In this document: piece by piece, positions 26,456 through 36,402 of the stretch
Numbering within the stretch: position 1 is the first letter of the stretch
Layout of the letters: each line of letters begins with the position of its first letter
Origin: Alphaproteobacteria bacterium
GTDB lineage: Bacteria > Pseudomonadota > Alphaproteobacteria > UBA9655
Length of the DNA: 53,577 bases
Reading direction: 5' to 3'
Assembly: GCA_017992885.1 (NCBI GenBank)
Contig: JAGONT010000015.1
Coordinates: 1-53,577, forward strand
The notes under the pieces: model-generated
The model's input: the letters and a program-made list of their open reading frames with translations, nothing else
Told to the model about the DNA's origin: nothing
Databases searched by the model: none
Program-made: the position numbers and the translations under genes

Positions 26456-26795
26456 CTTTATTAATCCTATAAAATTTTTCTATGACAATTTTTTTAAAAT
26501 AATCTAAATAGAGGCTCGATAAAACAACAATTATGAATTACTCTCGTCTCGGCGTAGCCCTAGGTTGACTGCTAAGAAATCACGCCATGATCGATTATTT
26601 CAATTATTAATTCTAACACAAATCGTTGGAATCATGCTAGGATTATATTCGAAATTATAGGTAGTTAATAGGCTTTGGTAAGTTTCTGCTTATGCGTGTT
26701 AATGTATTTTTAAAAATCTTATCTTTTTTAACAATTTCTTTGTGAAATCTTTAGAGATTCAAGTATACATTAACATCATAAGGATATGTGATCTT
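26456..26795. other. Intergenic stretch, no gene supported
   Basis: About 340 bp between the divergent pepA and EipB-like genes. It probably holds both promoters. The small patch CGTCTCGGCGTAGCCCTAGG near 26545 is richer in GC than its surroundings, but I could not tie it to an RNA gene or a transposon end. Confidence 0.35.
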
Positions 26796-27608
26796 ATGGA
26801 GGGTAGAGTGCGGACTTCCGCATACTTAATACTGATATATTTGGTTCTTCACCCATTAAAACTTAAAGCTAGTGATGAGCTTCAGCCTCACCGTGCCTAT
26901 TACACAGTTACAATGGAGGGACGTGCTCCCCTACAAAGTAACATTATTGATGTGAGAGGAACGATGATGGTTGAAGTTAATAAAGTATGTGAGGGTTGGA
27001 CTGTTCAACAGCTTTCGGAAATATGGCGTTATCAGGATGATGATTCTGTCGAGCATGTGAGATGGGGATATGTTACGTATGAAGCAGATAATGGATCCCT
27101 TTTTAAATTTAATACTTTTCGAAAAACAAATGGTGAATTGATTGAAAACATTCGTGGATTCACAAGAAAAAATGGAAACCATGTAGAAGTCATTTATCAA
27201 AAGCCTACTAAAAATATACTTGCTCTTCCGGAAGGTGTCCTGTTTCCTCTCCAACATACCAAAGCACTTTTAAAAGCAGCTCATGAAGGGATTCATATGT
27301 TTCCTCAAAATGTTTTTGATGGAAGTACAACCGAAGGAGCTTCAGAAATTAATACTTTTATTGGAGCAGAAAAAACAACAGCTGGAAATACAATGGGAGC
27401 AGAAAAACATCAATTTGCAAATCAACCCTATTGGCCCATACGTTTTGCAGTCTATGGAATGGGTCAAGCCGGTTATGACCCTGATTATAGTACAACTCAA
27501 AATCTCCTTTCAAATGGTATTATTACGCAATATGTTATTGATGATGGCACCGTTAAGATTCGTGGGACTTTAGATCGCGTAGAACTTTTGAGTCGGGAAG
27601 GTTGTTAA
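26796..27608 (+). CDS. Periplasmic envelope-integrity protein EipB (DUF1849)
   Basis: EipB is an alphaproteobacterial periplasmic beta-spiral protein needed for envelope stability in Brucella. The 270-residue product has a signal peptide (ILIYLVLHPLKLKA) and the family pattern PHRAYYTVTMEG, RGTMMVEV, then CEGWTVQQ. Cys65 and the final Cys270 correspond in place to the disulfide pair known for EipB. An in-frame GTG at 26742 would add 18 residues; the ATG at 26796, just before the signal peptide, with AAGGA 11 bases upstream, fits better. Confidence 0.85.
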   Translation: MEGRVRTSAYLILIYLVLHPLKLKASDELQPHRAYYTVTMEGRAPLQSNIIDVRGTMMVEVNKVCEGWTVQQLSEIWRYQDDDSVEHVRWGYVTYEADNGSLFKFNTFRKTNGELIENIRGFTRKNGNHVEVIYQKPTKNILALPEGVLFPLQHTKALLKAAHEGIHMFPQNVFDGSTTEGASEINTFIGAEKTTAGNTMGAEKHQFANQPYWPIRFAVYGMGQAGYDPDYSTTQNLLSNGIITQYVIDDGTVKIRGTLDRVELLSREGC

Positions 27609-27611
27609 GGC

Positions 27612-27639
27612 TTGACAGCTGTGACCAAAAGAGTATGCT
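27612..27639 (+). promoter_or_regulatory. Probable rpmG promoter
   Basis: A perfect TTGACA (27612-27617) and TATGCT (27634-27639) are 16 bases apart, ending 29 bases before the rpmG ATG. It starts just after the stop of the EipB-like gene. Confidence 0.55.
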
Positions 27640-27668
27640 GCCACAGTTTCTAAAATGGATTAAAAGAA

Positions 27669-27836
27669 ATGGCAAAGCAAAATACAATTTCGATTAAAAT
27701 GGAAAGCACCGCTGGAACAGGTTTTTTCTATGTAAAGAAAAAAAACCCACGAAAGCTTACTGAAAAGCTGGTGATGCGTAAGTATGACCCAAAGGTGCGT
27801 AAACATGTTGAATTTAAAGAGACAAAGATTAAGTAA
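27669..27836 (+). CDS. rpmG: 50S ribosomal protein L33
   Basis: The 55-residue protein reads [20 protein letters not shown] with [14 protein letters not shown] and [18 protein letters not shown], an unmistakable L33. It has no cysteine pairs, so it is the zinc-independent form. L33 lies near the tRNA exit site of the 50S subunit. Single-gene unit with its own promoter. Confidence 0.96.
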   Translation: MAKQNTISIKMESTAGTGFFYVKKKNPRKLTEKLVMRKYDPKVRKHVEFKETKIK

Positions 27837-27922
27837 TTTTTTTTATTTTAATCGGTGATTGAATTCCTTCCACTTTACTCCTTTATTTAAAAAAGAAGAC
27901 GAGAAGAAGCTCGAGATAGGGC

Positions 27923-27950
27923 TTGACTTTTATGTAAATATTCCTAAAGT
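27923..27950 (+). promoter_or_regulatory. Possible promoter upstream of the DMT transporter
   Basis: TTGACT (27923-27928) and TAAAGT (27945-27950) are 16 bases apart, about 170 bases before the transporter ATG. The -10 box is imperfect and the leader would be long, so this is tentative. Confidence 0.3.
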
Positions 27951-28123
27951 AATGATAGGATCGTATCAATTTATGGCAGCTGTTTTTAAAAGCTTTTGTG
28001 AATTGATAACATAAATATGAGCTGAATTTACATTAACTACTTAAACCTTTTATGAGGTCGAGTGTTTTGATCTCAAAGGAAAATAAATCTAAGTAGGGAT
28101 TCTTCACCTAAAATGGTGCTTTT

Positions 28124-29050
28124 ATGAATATCTTATTATACATTATGACAGTTCTTATTTGGGGGTCCACCTGGTTTGCGATTACTTGCCAATTAGGCAC
28201 TATTCCCCTTGATCTTTCTATTTTTTATCGTTTTGGCTTAGCAGCACTTCTTATTTTTGGCTGGTGTTTCTTTAAGAAACGTTCCTTAAGGTTTTCTTGG
28301 GAAACACACATTTTTTTTATAGCTCAAGGTTTCTTTTTATTTTCAATGAATTACATGGCTGCTTATGAGGCAAATCTTTATATTTCCAGCGGTTTAAATG
28401 CTATTGGATTTTCAATGATACTTGTCTTTAACATTATTAACTCGGCTATTTTTTATCGAACTCCCCTTACCCTTCCTGTTTTTGCAGGGGCGATTTGTGG
28501 AATCGTTGGGATGATCACGATTTTCTGGCCAGCTATTGTTACCTTAGATTTTACCAATACAAGTTTATTAGGAATTGTCTTAAGCCTTTTAGGAGGTTTA
28601 TTAGCTTCTTTTGGCAATCTGATTTCTGCAAGAAATCAAAAGAAAAGCATCCCTGTAATGGAAAATAATGCTTATGGTATGGGGTATGGCGCTCTGTGGA
28701 TGCTTGGGATTATTTTGATTAAAGGAGTTCCTTTTCAATTTGATATTTCTTATACATACATTCTTTCTCTTCTCCATCTTGCTATTTTTGGATCGATTGT
28801 TGCCTTTGGGTGCTATTTGACCCTTTTAGGGCGCATTGGAGTGAGTAAGGCTGCTTATGCTCTTGTGATGGTTCCTGTCGTTGCCCTTATTGTTTCCACC
28901 TTTTTTGAAGACTTTACTTGGGAGTCTCATGTTTTTGTGGGTATAGGACTCATTATTTTTGGAAATGTCCTTATCTTAGCAAAAAAGTCAGTTAAAAAGA
29001 ATGTTGATGAGAAATCGCAAGCCCTTCTTCTTCTAAAAAAAGCTGCTTAA
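28124..29050 (+). CDS. EamA-family DMT transporter
   Basis: The 308-residue inner-membrane protein has ten hydrophobic segments in two five-helix halves, each an EamA domain. The opening VLIWGSTWFAI and the second-half LTLLGRIGVSKAAYALVMVPVVALIVS are typical. Such transporters export or import metabolites such as amino acids; the substrate is not visible. It belongs to a different subgroup from the tandem pair at 40.9-42.9 kb. It appears to be transcribed alone. Confidence 0.88.
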   Translation: MNILLYIMTVLIWGSTWFAITCQLGTIPLDLSIFYRFGLAALLIFGWCFFKKRSLRFSWETHIFFIAQGFFLFSMNYMAAYEANLYISSGLNAIGFSMILVFNIINSAIFYRTPLTLPVFAGAICGIVGMITIFWPAIVTLDFTNTSLLGIVLSLLGGLLASFGNLISARNQKKSIPVMENNAYGMGYGALWMLGIILIKGVPFQFDISYTYILSLLHLAIFGSIVAFGCYLTLLGRIGVSKAAYALVMVPVVALIVSTFFEDFTWESHVFVGIGLIIFGNVLILAKKSVKKNVDEKSQALLLLKKAA

Positions 29051-29403
29051 TCTTTACTCATTTTTACTCAAAAATTAGGGATAAGATGTTTAGTACTAGG
29101 GTAGGACGGGAGGAGTTAATTTTAAATTGTTCAAGTTTCATTTGCTAACCACTTAATGATGTTTCTTAATAGCTGAAAATTTATATAAAATCTATATAAT
29201 ACAGTAAGTTGTAATTATCTAAGTAAGCTTTTGGTTATTGATGATAACAAACGATACTATTTAAGCTTGCCTCATAGATGATTCAGAGAAGGAAGCCGAC
29301 TTTTACAATCAATGTTTTTAATGCGATGATGTTGAGGTGTAAATCCATCTTTAGTTGCTATTTTTTCGAAGTATTCTTAGAATGAGCAAAAAAGAAGGAA
29401 AGC
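29051..29403. other. Intergenic region upstream of the exporter operon
   Basis: About 350 bp without a supportable gene. It contains the candidate promoter at 29173-29200 for the exporter operon, which implies a leader of about 200 bases. No transposon or RNA gene was recognised. Confidence 0.4.
29173..29200 (+). promoter_or_regulatory. Candidate promoter of the tripartite exporter operon
   Basis: CTGAAA (29173-29178) and a perfect TATAAT (29195-29200) are 16 bases apart on the plus strand, ~200 bases before the permease start. The -10 match is strong and the -35 partial. Confidence 0.4.
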
Positions 29404-30564
29404 ATGTTTTACGTTGCCTTTCGCATGTTGGTGGGAGATCGGGGAAAATTCTTGGGAATTATCCTGGGCCTTTCATTTGCTTCCCTTATTATGACTCAAC
29501 AACCCGGCGTTTTTGTGGGTATTATGACGCGAGCCTATAGCTTTATTACAGATTTGGGTTTGCCGGATATTTGGGTCATGGATCCTACAGTTCAATATAT
29601 TGATGATATTAAACCTATGCCTGATACATACCTTTATCGTGTCGCAAGCGTTGAAGGAGTTGCTTGGGCAAAACCTTTATTTAAGGGGACTATTCAAGTT
29701 CGACTTCATAATGGAACTTTTCAAAGTTGTAATCTTATTGGTCTTGATGATTCAACTTTAATTGGTGCCCCTGCCGTGATGCTTCAAGGAAGAATTGAGA
29801 ACTTACGCCGAGCTGACGGCATTATTGTGAATCAAGAAGGGGCAGAGGATAAGCTTGCTAACCCTCGAACGACACCACATGGTCCAAAATCTCCCCTGAG
29901 AGTCGGTCAAGAAATTGAATTAAATAATAATCGTGCAGTCGTTGTTGGGATTGCTCAAACAACACGGACCTTTCAATCGCAGCCAGTTATTTTTACAACA
30001 TATTCAAATGCAACACTCTTTAGTCCCCCTCAAATGAATTTACTTAGTTTTGTTCTTGTTAAAGCTAAGCGAGGTGAAAATTTGCAAGTACTTTGTGATC
30101 GCATTAAACGTCTTACTGGATTAATCGCCTATACAAAGGAACAGTTTGAAGATTTGACCGTCAAATATTACCTAAAATATACAGCCATTCCCATTAACTT
30201 TGGCGTCTCTGTTCTTCTTGGGTTTTTGGTAGGAGCGGCTATAGCAGGACAAACGTTTTATAATTTTACATTAGAAAATTTACGCTATTTTGGCGTTTTG
30301 AAAGCGATGGGAACTTCCGATAGAGTGCTTCTTTTTATGATTATTTTTCAAGCTCTCATCGTCAGTTTTATTGGCTATGGGATCGGTGTTGGGTGTACGG
30401 CGCTATTTGCATTACTGACACGAAATAGCATGGTTGCTTTTCGCTTCCCATGGCAGCTTTTTGTTTTCAGTACTGTTGGAGTGACCCTCATTGCCTCTTT
30501 CGCTGCGCTATTGAGCATTCGAAAAGTTATAACGCTTGAGCCTGCCGTTGTGTTTAGAAGCTAG
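29404..30564 (+). CDS. ABC exporter permease (DevC/MacB-like, FtsX fold)
   Basis: The 386-residue protein has an N-terminal membrane helix, a large periplasmic domain (about 50-260) and three C-terminal helices in the FtsX/MacB_PCD arrangement. The GVLKAMGTSDRVLLFMIIFQ stretch between helices resembles the coupling region of DevC-type permeases. With the next three genes it makes a complete envelope-spanning exporter. The ATG at 29404 is six bases after AAGGAA. Substrate unknown. Confidence 0.88.
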   Translation: MFYVAFRMLVGDRGKFLGIILGLSFASLIMTQQPGVFVGIMTRAYSFITDLGLPDIWVMDPTVQYIDDIKPMPDTYLYRVASVEGVAWAKPLFKGTIQVRLHNGTFQSCNLIGLDDSTLIGAPAVMLQGRIENLRRADGIIVNQEGAEDKLANPRTTPHGPKSPLRVGQEIELNNNRAVVVGIAQTTRTFQSQPVIFTTYSNATLFSPPQMNLLSFVLVKAKRGENLQVLCDRIKRLTGLIAYTKEQFEDLTVKYYLKYTAIPINFGVSVLLGFLVGAAIAGQTFYNFTLENLRYFGVLKAMGTSDRVLLFMIIFQALIVSFIGYGIGVGCTALFALLTRNSMVAFRFPWQLFVFSTVGVTLIASFAALLSIRKVITLEPAVVFRS

Positions 30565-30570
30565 CCTTCG

Positions 30571-31281
30571 ATGGAAACAGATCAACTTGCTGTTAAATGC
30601 AAAAACGTTATTAAATTCTATGGCCAGGGAACTGGAAAAATTGTGGCTTTGAGAGGGATTGACCTTGAAGTGAAATCCGGTGAGCTTATGATGCTGGCTG
30701 GACCTTCAGGATGTGGAAAAACAACACTCATTTCAGTAATTGCAAGTATTCTTGATCAAGATAGTGGTGAATGTAAAGTTTATGGCCATGAATTAAACGA
30801 GCTAAGTAAGGAAGAAAAAATTGTATTCCGCGCTAGAAATATTGGGTTTGTTTTTCAAGCCTTCAACCTTTTTCCAACGTTGACAGCGGCTGAAAATGTT
30901 TCAATTCCTTTGATTATTGGAGGAATGGATCATACATCAGCAACTCAAAAAGGAGCGGAGCTTCTTGAACAAATGGGACTGGGGGATCGAACTGCATCTT
31001 TTCCCATGGAGCTTTCAGGCGGTCAGCAGCAAAGAGTTGCCATTGCAAGGGCACTCATTCATAATCCCCGACTTATTGTCTGTGATGAGCCCACCAGCGC
31101 TCTTGATAGTGAAACTGGACATAAAATTATGGAATTGATGAAACATATTGCTGTAGATAAAACACGGGCACTTATCGTTGTAACCCATGATTCACGAATT
31201 TTTTGCTTTGCTGATCGCATTGCTAAAATGGAAGATGGGCGTATTACAAAGATTACAAGCTCTTATAAAGAGTTTGAGTAG
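30571..31281 (+). CDS. ABC exporter ATPase (DevA/LolD-like)
   Basis: The 236-residue ATPase shows Walker A GPSGCGKTT, Q-loop VFQAFNLFPTLTA, signature LSGGQQQRVAIARAL, Walker B LIVCDEPTSALD and switch VTHD. This set is characteristic of the MacB/LolD/DevA subgroup that powers mechanotransmission exporters. It begins 6 bp after the permease stop. Confidence 0.94.
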   Translation: METDQLAVKCKNVIKFYGQGTGKIVALRGIDLEVKSGELMMLAGPSGCGKTTLISVIASILDQDSGECKVYGHELNELSKEEKIVFRARNIGFVFQAFNLFPTLTAAENVSIPLIIGGMDHTSATQKGAELLEQMGLGDRTASFPMELSGGQQQRVAIARALIHNPRLIVCDEPTSALDSETGHKIMELMKHIAVDKTRALIVVTHDSRIFCFADRIAKMEDGRITKITSSYKEFE

Positions 31282-31296
31282 GGAAAGAATGGCAAA

Positions 31297-32322
31297 GTGA
31301 ATGGAAAAATAATTAATTTAAATAGTGTTCTCGCAGTCTTTGCCATTATAGGCATCTTGAGTGGGATCTATATGCTCATTCTGGATCAAAGGCCAACACC
31401 CGAATCTCAGCCAATCACACCTCCCTCCATATCTCCTTTCGAGAGCTTTATTGCTGGAGCTGGCATTGTGGAGGCTGCCAGTGAGAATATTGGTCTTGGG
31501 GCTATGGTTAGTGCTACCGTTGACCAGATTTTAGTGAAAAAAGGAGAGATTGTTCCTAAAGGTACCCCTCTCTTTACCCTTGATTCACGACAAGTTATTG
31601 CTGCTCTTGATCTTGCAAAAGCTCAGTTGGAAGTTGCTCAAGCAACTGTAGAACACGCAAAGGCGACACTGAAATACGCGCAAGATGACTTTAATCTTGT
31701 CACTATTCTCGACGACAAACGAGGGGTTACGAAAGAAGAAATTATCAACCGACAAGATAATGTTATCGTTGCTCAAGCAGCTCTGAAGGGTGCAGAAGCT
31801 TCAGTTGTAGCCGCTCAAGCTACAGTGAATGAAGCTCAAGCCGTTTTAGCTTTTTATACAGTTACGGCGCCCATCGATTGTGAAATTATGCAAATTAATA
31901 TCCACCCAGGAGAATTTGTGGGTCAAAATTCATTATCAACATCTATTGTTACGGCAGCAAATACCATATCAACTCCCTATATGCTCATTGGAAATGTCAG
32001 CAACTATCATGTCAGAGTGGATGTGGATGAAAATGATGCCTGGCGTTTCAATAAAGACGAACCTGCTGTTGTTTATTTACGTGGTAACATTCTATATAAC
32101 ACAAAGCTTAAATTTGAATATATTGACCCTTATGTCATTCCTAAATCCTCCTTTACAGGAGATTCTACAGAAAGAGTTGATACACGGGTTCTCCAAGTTA
32201 TTTATAGCTATGATCCTAAAAAGATGCCCTCTTACTTGGGCCAAGAAGTTGACGTTTATATAAAGGCAGAAAAAGTTGGACCAAATGTTAGATATGGCGG
32301 CCCCTTGCCGATATCCCGATGA
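31297..32322 (+). CDS. Membrane-fusion protein (HlyD/DevB-like)
   Basis: The 341-residue periplasmic adaptor starts with GTG at 31297 and a membrane anchor (SVLAVFAIIGILSGIYMLI). It has split lipoyl halves (GAMVSATVDQILVKKGEIVPKG and FYTVTAPIDCEIMQI) flanking a helical hairpin with alternating Ala/Gln/Glu repeats (about 105-180), then a beta-barrel. It would join the ABC pump to the TolC-like channel. It overlaps the next gene by four bases (ATGA). Confidence 0.9.
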   Translation: MNGKIINLNSVLAVFAIIGILSGIYMLILDQRPTPESQPITPPSISPFESFIAGAGIVEAASENIGLGAMVSATVDQILVKKGEIVPKGTPLFTLDSRQVIAALDLAKAQLEVAQATVEHAKATLKYAQDDFNLVTILDDKRGVTKEEIINRQDNVIVAQAALKGAEASVVAAQATVNEAQAVLAFYTVTAPIDCEIMQINIHPGEFVGQNSLSTSIVTAANTISTPYMLIGNVSNYHVRVDVDENDAWRFNKDEPAVVYLRGNILYNTKLKFEYIDPYVIPKSSFTGDSTERVDTRVLQVIYSYDPKKMPSYLGQEVDVYIKAEKVGPNVRYGGPLPISR

Positions 32323-33830
32323 GAAAACTCAGCATTCTTCCCTCACTTTTACTCCTTTCAGCTTGTATGGTGGGACCTGACTATCATGAACCCTCCGTAC
32401 GTTTGCCTGATAAATGGAAAAATGCAGCTGTAAATAATGAAAAAAAACCTAGAGATATTCGGGAAGAAGTAAGTTGGTGGGAGAATTTTAAAGATCCCTT
32501 GCTTACGCAGTTGGTAAGGGATGCTATAAAATCAAACTATGATTTGAAAGTGGCGCTTGCCACAATTTATCAAGCACAAGCTACCCTTTTAGGGACTGAA
32601 GCAGACCTCTTTCCTGAGATTGATGGCTTAGGTTTCTATAGTCACAATGAAGAAAGCCTCAATATATTTAGATTTTCGGCAGGACAAAACCTTAGCTCTG
32701 TAACTCCCACACAAGCAAAAACGATAATGGGAGCAAGTCGTTATTTTGATCTTTTTACCACAGGACTGACAACGGCTTGGGAAGTTGATTTGTTTGGTCG
32801 CTTACGGCGGGGAATTGAGTCAGCTGAGGCGAGCCTTGAAGCTGAAGTTGACGATATGCATGGTGTGCTCCTCAGTATAATTGCACAAGTGGCTGTTAAT
32901 TATATCAACTTGCGTAGCTATCAAAAACAGCTCGAAGTAACCCAAAAATCTCTTGAGTCTTGGAACTCTATTTATAAATTAAATAAGAGCCTCTTGAAGG
33001 CTGGTTTAGCGACTGACATTGATGTAGCGCAAGCCGAAACCTCTCGAGATCAAACAGAAGCAATGATTCCTACTTTAAATGCCAGCATAAAAACAGCTAT
33101 TCATCAACTTTCTATTTTAGTTGGGAAACCTCCTGCTTGCCTTTATGATCAATTGTCCAAAGTAGAGCCGATCCCCTATATTCCGACGGAAATCTTTGCA
33201 GGCTTGCCATCTGAACTTTTGTGTCGACGTCCCGATATTCGAGCTGCTGAAAGAAATTTAGCTGCAGCCACCGCCCAAATTGGAGTTGCTGAAGGCGGCC
33301 TTTTTCCTATCTTTTCTTTTACCGGAATCATAGGTTATCAAAGTAACCTTGCTAGAAATTTCATAAGCCCTGGCAGTAGTTTTTATACTTTTGGGCCTGG
33401 ACTTACTTGGAATTTAATCGATTTTGGACGCGTCCGCGCACAGATTAATGCTGCCATGGCGATTCGAGATGAAAACCTTTATCAATATAAAAGTACGCTC
33501 CTCAATGCCCTTGCTGATGTGGAAAACTCCCTCGTTAATTATGCGGAAGAAGCAGAACGTTACCCTGACTTAATACGGGCCTATAAAGCCAGCAAGAAGG
33601 CAGCTGATATAAGTTTGCTCCGCTTTGAGTCTGGACTCATTACTTTTATTGTCGTGCTTCAAGCTGAACTAACCTATCAAACGGCAACTCTCCAAATGGT
33701 ACAAAGTCAAGCCACTCTTGCTTTAAATGCCGTTGCTCTTTACACAGCTTTGGGAGGAGGATGGCAAATAGATAAGATGTGTTGGGTAAAGGATGAGTCT
33801 CTTGTCTTATGGCCGTATACAGAGGACTAG
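32319..33830 (+). CDS. TolC-family outer-membrane lipoprotein (NodT type)
   Basis: The 503-residue channel protein has lipobox LLLLSAC (Cys16 lipidated) followed by MVGPDYHEP, the hallmark opening of NodT-type efflux lipoproteins. Two OEP repeats follow, each with long coiled helices; ELLCRRPDIRAAERNLAAATAQIGVAE is the family signature in the second. It completes the permease-ATPase-adaptor-channel operon, so all parts for export across both membranes are in one transcript. Confidence 0.94.
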   Translation: MRKLSILPSLLLLSACMVGPDYHEPSVRLPDKWKNAAVNNEKKPRDIREEVSWWENFKDPLLTQLVRDAIKSNYDLKVALATIYQAQATLLGTEADLFPEIDGLGFYSHNEESLNIFRFSAGQNLSSVTPTQAKTIMGASRYFDLFTTGLTTAWEVDLFGRLRRGIESAEASLEAEVDDMHGVLLSIIAQVAVNYINLRSYQKQLEVTQKSLESWNSIYKLNKSLLKAGLATDIDVAQAETSRDQTEAMIPTLNASIKTAIHQLSILVGKPPACLYDQLSKVEPIPYIPTEIFAGLPSELLCRRPDIRAAERNLAAATAQIGVAEGGLFPIFSFTGIIGYQSNLARNFISPGSSFYTFGPGLTWNLIDFGRVRAQINAAMAIRDENLYQYKSTLLNALADVENSLVNYAEEAERYPDLIRAYKASKKAADISLLRFESGLITFIVVLQAELTYQTATLQMVQSQATLALNAVALYTALGGGWQIDKMCWVKDESLVLWPYTED

Positions 33831-33866
33831 ACTTCTGCTTTTCCTTTAAAGCTTTTCCATGTAATT

Positions 33867-35381
33867 TTATCGAAAAGGAGGTTCATCAAAGGTGCGGAGT
33901 TTGCGAGAATGAATCACGATCTCACCTTTATTAAGCTCTTGTTCCAGGATACGAATCGTTTCAATACCAATACGAAGGTGTTGCGTTATACTTTTTTGAT
34001 AGAAGGTATGCGCCATTCCTCGAAGCTTCAATTCGCCATGAATGGGTTTATCGGAAACACAGAGAAGAGTTCCATACGGGATACGCATACGAAAGCCATT
34101 GGCGGCAATGGTTGCAGATTCCATATCAAGAGCAATGGCTCTGCTTTGGCGAAAGCGCTCCATCATTTCTTCTGAGCGCAACTCCCAATTGCGATTATCC
34201 GTTGAAACAACGGTTCCTGTTCGCATACGACCTTTCAGATTAGGGCCTTCTTCTCCGGTTACATTCGCAACGGCCTTTTGCAGAGCTGTTTGAATTTCAG
34301 CGATAGGGGGAACAGGAACCCAGGCCGGAAGATCATCGTTTAAGACATGGTCTTCTCTAACATAAGCATGGGCTAAAACATAATCACCTAATCGTTGGCT
34401 TCTTCTGAGTCCTGCACAATGACCAAGTATGAGCCAACAATGGGGGCGTAAAACTGCTAAATGATCTGTAATCGTCTTGGCATTTGTTGGGCCAACACCT
34501 ATGTTAATGAAGGTAATCCCTCGATTGTCCTTTTTCTTTAAGTGATAAGCTGGCATCTGAGGAAGAAGAGAAAGCTTACAGCCAGAAGGTTTCTTGGAGG
34601 TAAGATAAGTATTTTGCGTAATATAGTTTCCCGGTTCTACAAAAGCTGTGTATTCATCGCTTTCTTGAAGGCAAGTATGAGCATAATTGATAAATTCATC
34701 TACGTACCGCTGATAGTTTGTGAGCAAAATAAAATGCTGAAAGTGCTGTGCTAACGTCCCACAATAGTGATGTAAACGTCCCACAGAAAAATCAACACGT
34801 TCAGCTGAAAAGAGAGAAAGGGGGTGGGGTTGTCCTTTCTTAACCTTATAGGTTCCATTGACAATACTGTCATCAACAACGCTAAGATTTGGAAGAGCAA
34901 ATTCAATAGGGCTTTGCCAGAGTTTATCAGGATGAAGGGCAGCCGCATCCCATTCGTCCACAAAGGGCAATGGAATGGGCCAATCACTTTCTCCCACAAC
35001 AACTGGTGTTTGATGATGATTCATGATGAGTTCAATTTGCTTTGTGTAATAGGCATTAAAGAGATCAGGACGTGTTAAGGTGGTGCCATAAGTACCAGCT
35101 TCAAGGACAGCTCCGAATGCAACGAGGTGGTCCACATTCAAATTGCGATGTGTAACTTTAACGCCAAGGTAAGGATAGGTTGCGTTTTCTAGTTTTGGGA
35201 GGTTTTTTGGTAATTTTTTTGATTTGGCAATATCTAAAAAAGTTTTACGAATAAGAGCAACATTCTTGTTATAGATGTGCGTAATATGAGCAACCGCTGC
35301 TTCAGGATCCCAAAATTCAGTAAGATCCTTAACGTTTCCATGCCCTTCGGCAAGTTCAACAGCTTTTTGACCATGTTTCAT
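33867..35381 (-). CDS. amn: AMP nucleosidase
   Basis: Amn cleaves AMP to adenine and ribose-5-phosphate and helps set adenylate levels. The 504-residue length and two-part layout match the family: an N-terminal regulatory domain, then a nucleoside-phosphorylase-like catalytic domain with ITFINIGVGPTNAKTITDHLAVLRP and ALDMESATIAANGFR near residue 430. The start is the ATG at 35381. It is transcribed convergently to the exporter operon, ending 36 bp from it. Confidence 0.95.
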   Translation of the reverse strand: MKHGQKAVELAEGHGNVKDLTEFWDPEAAVAHITHIYNKNVALIRKTFLDIAKSKKLPKNLPKLENATYPYLGVKVTHRNLNVDHLVAFGAVLEAGTYGTTLTRPDLFNAYYTKQIELIMNHHQTPVVVGESDWPIPLPFVDEWDAAALHPDKLWQSPIEFALPNLSVVDDSIVNGTYKVKKGQPHPLSLFSAERVDFSVGRLHHYCGTLAQHFQHFILLTNYQRYVDEFINYAHTCLQESDEYTAFVEPGNYITQNTYLTSKKPSGCKLSLLPQMPAYHLKKKDNRGITFINIGVGPTNAKTITDHLAVLRPHCWLILGHCAGLRRSQRLGDYVLAHAYVREDHVLNDDLPAWVPVPPIAEIQTALQKAVANVTGEEGPNLKGRMRTGTVVSTDNRNWELRSEEMMERFRQSRAIALDMESATIAANGFRMRIPYGTLLCVSDKPIHGELKLRGMAHTFYQKSITQHLRIGIETIRILEQELNKGEIVIHSRKLRTFDEPPFR

Positions 35382-35473
35382 CTTTAATCCTTAGCTAGAA
35401 AAAAATGGAAAAAAGAGTGATCTGTTCGTTGAGATATCATTCGAGAATTCAAGCTCCTTCTTTGTTTGATAAT

Positions 35474-36379
35474 TTAGCCTTTTCCTTTTGTTTTAGAATG
35501 GTTTGGTTTTGCATGAATTTCTATATATTGAATAATTTTGGTAGCAACATCGATTCCTGTTGCTTTTTCTATACCTTCAAGGCCAGGAGACGAGTTGACT
35601 TCCATCACAACAGGGCCATGATGCGTTCGTAGCATATCAACACCACAGACATTTAATCCCATCAGCGCCGCGCTTCGTACAGCTATGGACCGTTCTTCAG
35701 GAGTAATTTTTTCACGAGTCGCTGTGCCCCCTCGATGAAGATTTGAGCGAAAATCTCCAGGAGGTCCCTTACGTTTCATAGTAGCGACAACCTTGCCGCC
35801 GACAACAAGGCATCGAATATCTGATGCATCTGCTTCTTTAATATATTCTTGAACGAGAATATTGGCATTAATCTTTCGGAAAGCTTCAATAACGCTCCGA
35901 GCGGCAGACGATGTTTCTCCTAAGACAACTCCAAGGCCTTGTGTTCCTTCTAAAAGTTTAATGACAACAGGGGGGCCCCCTACCATTTTAATCATGTCGT
36001 CTATATTTTTTGTCGAATGACTGAAAGCTGTGACAGGAAGACCAATTCCTTTGCGACCCAAAAGTTGTATTGCGCGCAACTTGTCTCGAGATCTTCCAAT
36101 AGCGACGGATTCATTGAGAGGCCAAGTCCCCATCATTTCAAGCTGACGCAAAACCGCAAGACCATACATGGTGATAGAGGCTCCAATACGGGGAATGACG
36201 ACATCATATCCCTCGAGCAATTGTCCTTTATACTTTATTTGTGAATGATGAGTGGCCATGTTCATATAAACCTGGAGCGTATCAATCACATCAATTGTAT
36301 GACCTCGTGCGAGGGACGCTTCAACCAAACGTTGGTGAGAGTAAAGTGTTGGATTGCGTGACATCATAAGAAGTTTCAT
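35474..36379 (-). CDS. rimK: RimK-type ATP-grasp glutamate ligase
   Basis: RimK adds glutamates to the C-terminus of ribosomal protein S6 in E. coli; related enzymes make other peptide-like bonds. The 301-residue product has the N-terminal RimK domain ([18 protein letters not shown]) and an ATP-grasp domain with [18 protein letters not shown] and [19 protein letters not shown] for Mg-ATP binding. It follows rimB by 23 bp on the same strand, the usual partner. Confidence 0.94.
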   Translation of the reverse strand: MKLLMMSRNPTLYSHQRLVEASLARGHTIDVIDTLQVYMNMATHHSQIKYKGQLLEGYDVVIPRIGASITMYGLAVLRQLEMMGTWPLNESVAIGRSRDKLRAIQLLGRKGIGLPVTAFSHSTKNIDDMIKMVGGPPVVIKLLEGTQGLGVVLGETSSAARSVIEAFRKINANILVQEYIKEADASDIRCLVVGGKVVATMKRKGPPGDFRSNLHRGGTATREKITPEERSIAVRSAALMGLNVCGVDMLRTHHGPVVMEVNSSPGLEGIEKATGIDVATKIIQYIEIHAKPNHSKTKGKG

Positions 36380-36402
36380 TAAAAAATCCTGACATATAAA
36401 AT

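Noticed and set aside
26500..26650. GC-richer patch as a possible small RNA or tRNA
   Set aside because: No cloverleaf or stable extended hairpin could be drawn and no terminator follows.
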